Shown: in pieces, positions 53,825-64,000 of the stretch
Numbering within the stretch: position 1 is the stretch's first letter
How the letters are laid out: each line of letters opens with the position of its first letter
Assembly (NCBI RefSeq): GCF_000182565.1
Contig: NW_015971542.1
Coordinates: 1,346,873 to 1,410,872 of the forward strand
Length of the DNA stretch: 64,000 nucleotides
Reading direction: 5' to 3'
Source of the DNA: Spizellomyces punctatus DAOM BR117
Lineage: Eukaryota > Chytridiomycota > Chytridiomycetes > Spizellomycetales > Spizellomycetaceae
The notes under the pieces: generated by a model
Database searches by the model: none
What the model saw: the letters and a program-made list of their open reading frames with translations, nothing else
Told to the model about the DNA's origin: nothing
Position numbers and translations under genes: made by a program

Positions 53825-56800
53825 ATGAAGGTATGTATATATGTCATGTTTACCTGGCGAGACTTCCCCGTTCACGTTGACTAACATGTCCAACAGAACA
53901 TTTTCACAATCACCGCTCAACAACTTGGGCGAGGGCCGGTACGCTTCGACTGGCAGAAACGCGTTTCCACATATCTGGCCGTTGTCGGGTGAGTCGATTG
54001 GTGAAGTGAGTACAAGTGGGCTTTTGGGTACTCGCTGCTGGGTCTCTGCGGAAAGGATGAATGGACAACTGTGCTCGACAGCTGCGTGGAATTGCGTCTG
54101 ACATTGAATTTATATCATGCTAGAGTGAACAACACTGCCAATATTTATGATCGACATGGGCAGTTTGTGGATAGTGTACCGCTCACATCGTACGTAGTAT
54201 CTACATTCATTGAATGCTTCTGCATCTGCAAGGGTTCTTTCCAATGTTTTATATCATTTTCATAGAGAGTGCACGGGGCTTGAATGGGCCCCCGATGGCG
54301 GTATCTTGGCTATTATTCAAGCCAAGTCAACAAAGGTCCTATTCTGGGACGCAGACAACCGACGGTCGACGGAATCACTGGATACAAACATGAAAAACCT
54401 ACAATTTCTCAAGTGGTCACCAAAAGGAGATCTGGTAAAGTGTCTTGTGAGCAGGTAGTAAAGTGCCTGCTTCTCATCTTTGTCTCAAACTGAATAGCTA
54501 GCTGTGGGAACATCTCGAGGAAACCTGTTGATTTACGATCGAAAGGAGCGAAAGGAAGTTCCCATTATGGGAAAACATTCAAAGGCCATTGTCACCGGTT
54601 GCTGGAGTTGGGACAATATACTGGCGTGCGGATCTGATGACCGAACGGCAAGTTAATTACCTCAAATTTATAGTTCGCAGGGTGACTGACGTCGTCTTAC
54701 AGTTCACACTTTCCAACGCTGATGGTGACACGGTATTTTCAATGGGGCTGACCGGAGAGCCGTCGCAAATGCAGGTTTGTGGCTCTCTTTGATCATACTT
54801 CACAGCAGTGAAAAGTGATACCTCGCATTTCATCTTAGTGGGCAAACATGAAGAATGCCCACGGGAGTCAGGATCCTGTACTGTCAACCATCATTGCGGA
54901 CAAAACCCTCTTCATTCACAACGTCAATCACCCGGATTCCCCGGTCGAACTCGCCTTCCAACCTAAATATGGAAGTGTTGTTTCATACCAGTGGTTCGCT
55001 GAAGGCTACGTGCTGGTCGGGTTTTCGACCGGATATCTCATAGTGATATCCACCAGTGAGTATATTTACTTCAGATTTTGCTCGCTCGACTTTTGAATCG
55101 GCTCCTATAACTCGGGAATTTTGGAATAGATGACAATGATATGGGCCAGGAGATATTTTCTACAAGGAACCACAAGGGATCACTCAGCCATGTCGCCATC
55201 TCAAGCGTATTGGGTAAAGCGGCGTCCTGCGGTGACAATACGATCAAGGTTCACGAGCTTTCAGATCTAAGAGTATGCAACAAATCGTGGTCGGAACCAT
55301 CGTACTTCATCTGACGGCGAATAATAATTTCGCATAATTGCAGGATGTTTATGCGGTCGAGACGGTTGAGGATGAAAGCGCAGTGGATCGGCTACAATGG
55401 TCTGATGATGGGCAGTTCCTCACAGTCAGTACCAAGGAGTGGGTGTTTTCTGCCAAGCTGATTGACATGTGGATAGTATCTGACATTCGGGCGCACCTAG
55501 GGGATCAATTTATACATATTTAGCTCGTATGCCCATGATCGGCGGAGTGTGGAGCACTCTCGTAGTAGGTGGCAGCTGGGTTTGTCATCCACTTGGCTAG
55601 CAAGTTCACGTTTCCTCCTTCCGGATAAGGCACACTTGACAGGCCTTCGAGAGATAACAATTCACGATCAAGCTAAAACACAACGAAGCCAAGTACAACG
55701 GATGCTAAAGAAAGAACTAGAGATTGAGCCATCAGTTGTTGCATTAGGTGGATCATATGTAAGTGAGAACCCAGGCGTTTGTTTATCCCAGACGAAGATT
55801 GGCTAATCCACTTTACTGGATAGCTAGGTGTGGTGTCGCAAAATCGCGCGGGATTTTACAATGTTAAAAAGGCATTGGGTAATAGTGCACGAGAAGGAGA
55901 TGCACTGGAAACCGAGAGTGACGAGCCGCCCGTCATGATAAAGGTACATCCCGGACCCCCTTATGATTCAACCAATGGTTTTTATGAATATTCAGTGGAT
56001 CTTGTAGGAATATCAAGGCCCGTTAAAGTCATTCTCAATGAACCCATTTTATGCAGCTGCTCTCCTGTCAGACGGCAGACTGGAAGTTCATGCAATTGCC
56101 GACGACACCTCAGACCAAGTGAAGGGAGACGAACAACGATTGGACTATCACAGCCTGACTCGGAAATGCAAGCCACCATCAGTAGAGGTGCTCGAGAAGA
56201 TCTTTCCTGAACGGATGGAAGAAAAAAAAGCGGGAGGGGCGGCTACGATTACTTGTACAGCATTGACGCAGGAATGCGTAATTTATGGGACGTCAATTGG
56301 AGACTTAAAATACTACTTGCTGGACGAGTGGGCACTTGTAGGGGAACTGAAACACAAGGTCAGTACTCTGCCTTCGAAAGTGCAAGATGGCGATATATTG
56401 ACAGGCTGGTCAATATCTAGAAAGGAATACAAAGCGTATATCCGCAACCACGAGGAGGAACAAAAGTCATCTTCATTGATGCGGTGAACGACGGATACCT
56501 GACTGACCCCGCTACAAACAGCGTGATGGCAATCCCAAGATGGTCTGGTACGTTTAAAGCTCACTCATTACCGTTTTCTCAACTGCGGAAAGATTGATAT
56601 GCTACCGGCCTTTCTTGCAGCCAAGACTCAAGGGGTGCTATGGGAATCCGACTCGCCACCAAGTCGCTCTATATTCATCAGCTGGGATGATGCCTACATC
56701 ACCACGTATGCATATCAACCATTTACGATCAAAGGACCAGTATGCATTGCTTTGGGCGCAACCAAACTGCCTTTTGGACTGAAACCAGTGTTGATGTTGA

Positions 56801-59800
56801 GCGGCGAGGTTACATGTCAGGTAACAGTTGGATATAGTACTTCCTTTCGTGCTACGAACACTGACATGCCCATATCCAGACGGTTGCCGGGCGAATTTCA
56901 ACGGTCCAATTGGCTACACACGAAATAGTGCCAGCCGATCAGTTTATGAAAGATAAACAAAGCGAGCAGGACCAAGGGAAAGGGCTTCAACTTTATTATA
57001 CTCTGGGAATGCTCAAAGGTAGCCCGCACTGCAGGTTGAGCTACTCCATTTGGACCGCCATGATAACATCTGTTTTTCTAGAAATCTGGCCTCTCATTGG
57101 GACCGTCAAAGCGCGGAAACCATGGATCATGCTAGCAGAAGCGGCATTGCGTGTTTTGGATTTGAAAACTGCCAAGCGCATCTACAGACAGGCGTTGGCA
57201 GATGCTGGGATGGTCTTTTCGTTGCAGAGACTCGATAATGTGGAGGAAAAGAACTTACTGGCAGGGCATGTGTCGGCTATTTTCGGTGATGTGTCGGCTG
57301 CACAGGTGAGTACTCTTTTCGACTTCCCGCTGCAAGCATGGCTGAGATTCTCATGGAGACGGTCTGTTTTACGCACCCTAGGAATACTTTGTTCAAAGCA
57401 CATATCCAAAGGCTGCTCTTGAACTCAGGCGGGATCTTATGCAATGGGAGCAGGCTCTCACTTTGGCAAACGGTCTCGCGCCTGAGGAAGTTACTATAAT
57501 TGCCAAAGAGTACGCACAGCAGCTCGAATTAAACGGTAAGAATTATCTCGGACATGGAAGATAACGACTTGATATTAATGCAGGTCCGCAACTAGGCAAG
57601 TATTCAGAGGCCTTCGCCATGTATGAGCGCGCACTATCCACATCAGAGCAACATCCGGGCCTCGACGCCGCAAGAGATGAGCATCAGATTACCTGCAGTG
57701 CCGGTCTTACACGCATGACCTTGCGACTTGGTGATGTTTCGCGGGGAATGAAGATGCTTGCTGAAGCCACGGATAGACAGCTTTTACGTGACTGTGGGGC
57801 CATATTAGACGTCCTCAAGCAATACGCCGAGGCCGCGAAATGCTACGAGCGTGGTGGCTACTGGGAGAAGGCTGCAGAGATTTGGATCAAAGGTATATTG
57901 GACTTTTGAAATCCATCGCTGTGACCGTGCTAACATGCGCAACGAATCACAGCCAAGAGCTGGAACAGATTGGCAGCCATTCTGGATAAAATAACAGCAC
58001 CGAAAATATTTGCCCAATACGCCAAAGCCAAAGAAGCTGAGAAGGACTACACTGAAGCCGCCCGCGCGTACGAGAAGGCCAAGGACTACGATAATGTCGT
58101 TCGAATTTTCATTGACCATCTTCAAAACATAGAAGGAGCAGTCTCCATAGTACGCAAAACACGGTCCCGCGAGTCTGCCAAACTTGTATCCAAGTTCTTC
58201 CAATCCATAAAAGACTACAAATCTGTCGTCGAGTTTTTTCTCATGGCCGGCATGCGCGAGGAGGCTTTTGAACTTGCTCAACAGCATGATGTTATGGAAC
58301 ATTTTGCGGAGCTGGTCAAGGATGAAGCTACTCCGGAGATTTTAATCAATATTGCGAGTTACCTCGAGAATAAGAGGCAATACCTGCTGGCAGGGAAATA
58401 TCTTTTACAGGCTGGCGACTGTCCTCGAGCTCTGCGGATGTTCTTGCAATGCCCGCCCACGGATGAGGAAAGTATTGATATGGCTATTGAGACTGTGGGA
58501 TTGGCCAAAAGCGATGTACTTACACATCAGCTGATTGATTATCTGATGGGAGAAACGGATGGAATGCCCAAGGTATGCAGATTGCATCGCTGTTCATGTT
58601 TAGCGAGAATCTTATTCTCATTCACGAAACCAGGATGCAAAATACATCTTTAAGCTGTACATGTCGCTTGGACAATACCGCGAGGCTGCACGAACTGCCA
58701 TCATCATCGCGCGGGAAGAGCAAGCGCTCGGTAAGCAGCCCGTCGGCTATCACCTGGTCTTCTGCCATCATCTTCAACCTCTCCCTCATCATATTTTCCG
58801 GCAGGCAATTATAGAACGGCGCACGATCTTCTCTTTGATAATTACAAACAGCTTAGGGGAACCAAAAACCATGTTCCTGCAGAGATTGAGCGCATGTTGA
58901 TGCTCCTGCACAGCTATATTCTAGTAAAGGTAGATTCATTCGAAGTTACCTAGTCACATCCGTTCCCATCTAACCACTCGTGCGCCACAGACTCTCGTTC
59001 GCATCAGCGAACATGAACAAGCAGCTCGAATGCTCATCCGCGTATCAAATAACATTAGCAAATTCCCCGCTCACATGGTTCAAATCCTCACATCGACTGT
59101 TATTGAATGTCATCGTGCTGGATTGAAACGAGGGGCATTTGAGTACGCTGCGATGCTGATGCGCCCAGAGTACAGGAATAAGGTGGATGCAAAATACAAG
59201 AGAAGAATTGAACAGATTGTTAGGTATGGCTTCTCATAATTTCAGGACGATCACTATCTATGTTACTTACCTACTTGCATTAGACGTCCGGAAAAGGACG
59301 AGATTGAAGAGTCCTCATCTCCTTGCCCTTACTGCGGGAACAACGTCCCAGACACCGTTCTCGATTGTCTTGAATGCAAAAACCACATTCCATACTGCAT
59401 TGTTACAGTACGTCTTGTTCACGGTGCCCATTTTTCTCTGAATTATTTCCTCATCTTGTTATCATATTATCAGGGCCGACACATGATCCTTTCAGATTGG
59501 ACAACCTGTCCATCTTGCAACTTTTCCGCTCTGCACTCCCATTTCACCAACCTCCTCTCAAAATCCCCTTCCTGTCCCATGTGTTCCGCATCCATACAAC
59601 CCAATCAATTGGTCCTTTTACCAGTAGCCGAAGCCAAAATCTCGCTCCAGGGAAAGAAACCGACAACCGACGAAGACATTCAGGATGAAAAGGTCGAGAA
59701 AAGTACCGAGAGGGAAGCGGGGAGCGGGGAGGAAGCAGCGCTACAACAGGAACAGAACCCCAGTGCGGTTAGAGTGGGACAAGAACAATCTAGGACTTTT

Positions 59801-59908
59801 CTGAGGCGAAGTAGGGATAGTGTGCGAGTCGTGAAGGGTGGATCTAGTGGACAGCTAGCGGCTGGTACAAACGACGGTGTGAAGGCGACTGCCGGAATAG
59901 TTGTATAG
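53825..59908 (+). CDS. WDR19: WD repeat protein 19 (IFT144), IFT-A complex
   Basis: Subunit of the intraflagellar transport A complex, needed for retrograde transport in cilia. The first coding exon is only ATGAAG (53825-53830), spliced to [20 protein letters not shown], giving MKNIF like the MKRIF start of human WDR19. WD-repeat blocks follow: [117 protein letters not shown]. From about 57,000 the TPR-like half: [60 protein letters not shown]. The C-terminus has Cys pairs ([15 protein letters not shown] then [22 protein letters not shown]) as in IFT144. Stop at 59906-59908. Length, over 1,300 residues, fits. About 20 short introns. Confidence 0.94.
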
Positions 59909-60037
59909 CATGCATCAAGCACACACAAATAAAAACTGCAACTCCTGACTTGTAATTCAAGAAGGTGAAATCTCGACACTAGCTTCTTAATTGTATACTA
60001 TAAAAAAGTGGACCAGAACCGTCTCCACCAACCGGTC

Positions 60038-60637
60038 TCAATCAGCTTTATAGTCCCCACTCTTTCCACCCGTTTTTTCAACCACGCGTATATCATGTAT
60101 CCTAATGCCTTTATCTACAGCCTTACACATATCATAAACCGTACAACATGCGACTGAAACCGCCACGATGGCCTCCATTTCCACCCCAGTCTGTCCACGA
60201 CAGGATACGGTTGCCGCAACATCGACACATTGATTATCATCGTCCAAATCTAGACGGACGTCAATGCGAGATAGAGGTAGTGGGTGACATAGGGGAATCA
60301 ATACGCCAGTTTGTTTAGCGGCATGAATTCCTGCAATCTGAGCTACGGTTAAGACGTCTCCCTTCTTCATTGCATTGGTTTTGACGAGTGAAAAGGCTTC
60401 GGCACTCATAAGCACGCGGCCCTTTGCTGTGGCGGTTCGTAAAGTCGCTGTCTTGGAGCTCACGTCCACCATTGTGGCACGTCCAGAAGCATCAGTGTGT
60501 GTCAACTTTGATGAAGTAGAATGATGGCGCATCGGGATCCTTAAACAGTTTTGCGCGGGCATGATGGGTCGATATGGGAGTGCTGGAAGCATAGCAGCTG
60601 GTCGACCAACTCTTGTACACGGAATGGCATAGGCCAT
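60038..60637 (-). CDS. MOCS1B: Cyclic pyranopterin monophosphate synthase (MoaC/MOCS1B)
   Basis: Second enzyme of molybdenum-cofactor synthesis, making cyclic pyranopterin monophosphate from the MoaA product. Single exon from ATG 60637. The N-terminal 45 residues (MAYAIPCTRVGRPAAMLPAL and on to MRHHSTSS) are basic and acid-poor, like a presequence. MoaC blocks: LTHTDASGRATMVDVSSKTA, TLRTATAKGRVLMSAEAFSL, KGDVLTVAQIAGIHAAKQTG, LIPLCHPLPLSRIDVRLDLD and a C-terminal TGVEMEAIVAVSVACCTVYD, MCKAVDKGIRI. The catalytic Lys region and the PLCHP motif are intact. The acceptor (CGTCGCAG at 60649) lies 12 bases before the ATG, so this ORF sits on the same transcript as the MoaA-type ORF upstream. Stop at 60038-60040. 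Confidence 0.95.
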   Translation of the reverse strand: MAYAIPCTRVGRPAAMLPALPYRPIMPAQNCLRIPMRHHSTSSKLTHTDASGRATMVDVSSKTATLRTATAKGRVLMSAEAFSLVKTNAMKKGDVLTVAQIAGIHAAKQTGVLIPLCHPLPLSRIDVRLDLDDDNQCVDVAATVSCRGQTGVEMEAIVAVSVACCTVYDMCKAVDKGIRIHDIRVVEKTGGKSGDYKAD

Positions 60638-60648
60638 AGTGCTGCCAG

Positions 60649-60724
60649 CTGCGACGCGGAAGACGGTGCGTTAGTGATCATTACACCGCCCGTTGCCACG
60701 AGCTATTTGGAGTGCGCAACTTAC
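60649..60724 (-). other. Alternative-use intron between the MoaA and MoaC ORFs
   Basis: Strong donor GTAAGT (60724-60719), a CTAAC-type branch site and acceptor CGCAG (to 60649) define a 76-nt intron located after the MoaA stop codon. A weaker donor GTTGAA at 60746, inside the second codon of the terminal Gly-Gly, uses the same acceptor and would give an in-frame MoaA-MoaC fusion lacking the second Gly and the stop. Confidence 0.6.
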
Positions 60725-60741
60725 CTATGTATACAAGGTTT

Positions 60742-62326
60742 TCAACCTCCAATAAGCGTCATGGGACGATTGGGCATATTCTTCAACTCGAACATACCTG
60801 CATGCTGCTTCTTCTTTCGTTTCACTGCAGATCGGGTGCAGAACATGAGCAACGATTACGCCAGATCTGAGAGACTGTGTCAACACTCACCTGCAGCACC
60901 AATGACATCCAACAATTTGTCATCTTGCGCACCGCTTCTCATTGCGTCACGCAGGTTGACTTCGGCATTACCAAATAGGCACACCTATGATAAAGAGAGC
61001 GCTAAGGACCCAGTTCAAACATAATGTAATGGACGTCTACACTGACCTTCAAGTTGCCATCAGCCAATAGCCGTAGTCGATTACAGGAACCGCAGAAATG
61101 CTCACTCATCGAGGTGATGAATCCGAATTTGCCGCTGAAACCAGGCACTGCATATGCCTACAAAAGTGCCTGAGCGGAAAGTTATGCAAAAAATAGTCAG
61201 TCGGAAGTCTCTTACTTTTGATGTATCGTTTGCGTCATCAGTAAGTTTGATGACATCTGGGTATGTTTCTTTGATGCGCGCCAGCATGTTTTTGTATGAG
61301 ACAAACTTGGCCTCATTCCATTTGTTACCTGCCAAGGCAAAACAGGTAAGGATGCGATCGTCTCAACAAGCACTTCACAATGCAGCATACCATCAAACGG
61401 CATATATTCGATAAAGCGAACGTTGATTGGCATGTCCTTGGTCAGCTCAACAAAGCGCACCACTTCATAATCGTTTACATTTTTGATAACAACTGCATTA
61501 AGTTTGACTGCGTCAAAGCCAGCCGACACAGCGCCCGTGATCGAATCCATAACGTTCTGAAAACCTTTCATCGTTGCAACTTATGCGTTAATAAATAGCC
61601 AAAGCGGGCTTAAACCGCTTCTTGCTTACCACGCCGCCTAGTCATTAATTCAAACTTGAATACATCCAGCGTATCCAGGCTAATGTTGAGCTGATCCAAA
61701 CCAGCCTCTCGGAGAGCAGGAAGCTTTCGCTTCAGTGCCAGGCCATTTGTGGTCATTCCAATGGTTTTCAGCCCGATGGACCGTAGATCGTTCAAGCCCG
61801 CTAGCGGAAATGCGGTTTTGTTAAGATGGTTCTCAGCTGACAAAATGAATGAGCTTACCAATGATGTCCATCAGATCCTTTCTGATAGTCGGTTCACCGC
61901 CTGTCAATCGGATTTTTGTTACACCCTCCGTCACAAAGAGTTTTGCAAGTCTGAGTACTTCTGGAGTGCTCAAGATATGATCCTTTGGACTTAAGGGAAC
62001 TCCTTCGGCCGGCATGCAGTATGTGCCTGGTAACGAGATACGTTAGCCATTGAAAACCAACTTTTGTGTATGCGTTCCCTACATCTTAAATTGCACTTTT
62101 CAGTCAGACTTATTCGTAGGTAACTGTGCTGACGCCCGAACGTGTCTGTCAACTGAGGAAAAGGGCGGGTTGCCTCAATTGCGGCCAGTTTCTCTCTGAC
62201 ATGCAACTTGCGTCGTTCTTGGGTGGTCGGGACAGCTTGCTCGGGCAACGCCGCCGCGGCGGCTGCACTATATGAACGTTTGCTAGTACTCCGGCATTCG
62301 GCCGTCAGTAGCCGCTTGAAAGCCAA
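60742..62326 (-). CDS. MOCS1A: GTP 3',8-cyclase (MoaA/MOCS1A), radical SAM
   Basis: First enzyme of molybdenum-cofactor synthesis, a radical-SAM enzyme with two 4Fe-4S clusters. Start ATG 62326 with a presequence-like [40 protein letters not shown] then [15 protein letters not shown] holds the CxxxCxxC cluster motif split by an intron. Then [92 protein letters not shown] and the second cluster motif in [24 protein letters not shown]. The ORF ends [12 protein letters not shown] and TGA at 60742-60744; the terminal Gly-Gly is essential for the enzyme in this family. It precedes MoaC on the same strand. Confidence 0.93.
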
Positions 62327-62867
62327 TAATTATCAGCTCATGGCGCATAACCAAACACCAAGCCCAAGAATGGGGCCATACTTTGGCCGACCTACCTTCA
62401 ACGAAAATCTCATGTTCGTTCTTGAAGAGCAAAGCTGGAGAAATGCTTGCCATTTCACGACCCAAAGTATGCCCCATCCGATCGCGTGGCGCAGTGCAGC
62501 GATAACTCGCAAGTGCAGAGATAGGAATCCTCCATGAAATACCCAATCAAAGCCAGAAAACTTCAAGAATTGGATATGCAAGACAGCCAACATTTGATAA
62601 CTTTCATCATCTTCGTTAAAAACAAAACCAATAGCAAAGAGCATTGGAAAACGTTGGTGACAACAGAAATTTTAAGAATCCATGTATTTGCAAGGGACTA
62701 TTACAGAGACCAGGCCCCATTCTCCACGATCCCTCCAAAACCCCAACAGGTTTAGACCAGCATACTGAAACGCATGTGGAGCATAGGTACGGATGAGCTG
62801 CGATGGGTGAAAGGAGCTTATTTGGAGTTGGGGGATGGGTTCATCTAAAAAAGCAGCTGCATTAATA
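62327..62867. other. Intergenic region upstream of the MOCS1-like locus
   Basis: About 540 bp between the MoaA-type start and the eS30 stop, on the same strand, so it contains the eS30 3' flank and the MOCS1-like promoter. Minus-strand frames with GREMASISPALLFKNEHEIF and similar are open for up to about 100 codons but have no recognised homology. Confidence 0.35.
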
Positions 62868-63426
<559 letters not shown>

Positions 63427-63886
63427 CTTTCAATTGACGTAGGACGTGGAATCGGCAGAGGAAGGAAAGAAAAACCTCGTCGTCGTTGTCGCTCTGCTCC
63501 TCATCCCACCAGCCGTCGTGGCGAGGAGAGAAAATTGAAATGCCGCGCGCTGATTGGTTGAAATCCCGTGACTTGAAAGAGCTCTGAGTGACTCATTTAT
63601 GGTTCGAGTGTATGGCATGTTTGGTTTGGCCAACGGCTGGTTGCCTTCCTTCTCGAGTTTGTCGCGGGATCGTGTTTTCGATTTTGGTGTCGACGAGAAC
63701 GGCGGCAATCGGGACTTTCTCCGTCGTGTGCTGTTCATAGCAAAGCTTTCCCGTCCGCCTTAGAGGTCCATTGAGGTCAGTATTCAGGTTGCAACGTGTT
63801 GGAGGCGCTTGGAACGGAGGAAACTGACATTTCGACTTTGTTAGTCCCATCGTTAGCCACTTTCAGTTTCCTTCCGTCACATAGCT
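63427..63886. promoter_or_regulatory. Divergent promoter region, eS30 / beta'-COP
   Basis: About 460 bp between two starts on opposite strands, both followed by an intron right after the ATG. Several pyrimidine-rich patches (for example CGTCGTCGTTGTCGCTCTGCTCC near 63478) lie in it. No specific factor site could be assigned. Confidence 0.4.
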
Positions 63887-64000
63887 ATGGTATGTTTTCC
63901 CACTGTACACAAATATTCATTGGCTGCCATTGACAGCATCACTTGACTGATACGATTGGTTGTTTGGTTGTTTTCAAATAGCCTCTCCGGTTGGATATAA
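63887..64000 (+). CDS. SEC27: Coatomer subunit beta' (SEC27/COPB2), 5' end only
   Basis: WD-repeat coat protein of COPI vesicles. The first coding exon is just ATG (63887-63889), followed by a 92-nt intron (GTATGT to AAATAG, to 63981). Exon 2 begins CCTCTCCGGTTGGATATAA and is cut by the window end, giving MPLRLDI, the exact start of human and fungal beta'-COP. Only seven residues are visible, but this short start is distinctive for the family and both splice sites are canonical. The rest lies beyond 64000. Confidence 0.55.

Overview
This is a gene-dense nuclear window from a zoosporic (flagellated) fungus, most probably a chytrid. Three things point there. First, genes are packed a few hundred bases apart on both strands and almost all are split by short GT-AG introns of about 55-80 nt, often with a visible CTAAC-type branch site. 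Second, fungal signatures are present: alpha-aminoadipate lysine synthesis (LYS4), SEC66, RXT2 of the Rpd3L complex, and mL67/MHR1. Third, at least four cilium genes occur that are absent from Dikarya: DRC7, TMEM138, a tectonic, and WDR19/IFT144. I saw no transposon, CRISPR array, rRNA or tRNA gene. All gene models were built by hand from open frames and splice signals, so individual exon edges are less certain than gene identities.

Layout. 1-13 kb: 3' part of DRC7 (+), an IQGAP-type RasGAP (-), a small membrane protein (+), and a gamma-tubulin complex component (-). 13-21 kb: exosome subunit RRP40 (+), HMG-CoA lyase (-), TMEM138 (+), a mitochondrial-type RRM protein (-), an FNBP4-like WW protein (+), and an FCP1/NIF-type phosphatase with an internal tandem repeat (-). 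21-31 kb: an orphan tail-anchored ORF, COX18 (+), tectonic (-), SEC66 (+), RXT2 (-), and an ArsB/NhaD-type permease (+). 31-42 kb: two small orphan genes, SF3B6 (+), the mitochondrial glycine carrier HEM25 (-), GINS subunit SLD5 (+), LYS4 (-), a glycine-rich RRM protein (+), and fructose-1,6-bisphosphatase (+). 42-54 kb: a bifunctional lysine-ketoglutarate reductase/saccharopine dehydrogenase (+), ISU1 (-), an unassigned ORF (+), NSRP1 (-), SUA5 (-), MHR1/mL67 (+), and a ZIP9-type zinc transporter (-). 54-64 kb: WDR19/IFT144 (+), a MOCS1-like molybdenum-cofactor locus (-), ribosomal protein eS30 (-), and the first codons of beta'-COP (+, running off the end).

The most notable points are as follows. 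(1) The lower lysine pathway is encoded as an animal/plant-style LKR-SDH fusion 3.4 kb from LYS4, whereas well-studied fungi use separate LYS1 and LYS9. (2) The MoaA and MoaC functions lie in one compact locus whose splice sites could give either a two-cistron message, with MoaA ending in its essential Gly-Gly, or an in-frame fusion, like human MOCS1. (3) Very short coding exons recur: a 9-nt microexon in HEM25, start-codon-only exons in eS30 and beta'-COP, and a 6-nt first exon in WDR19.
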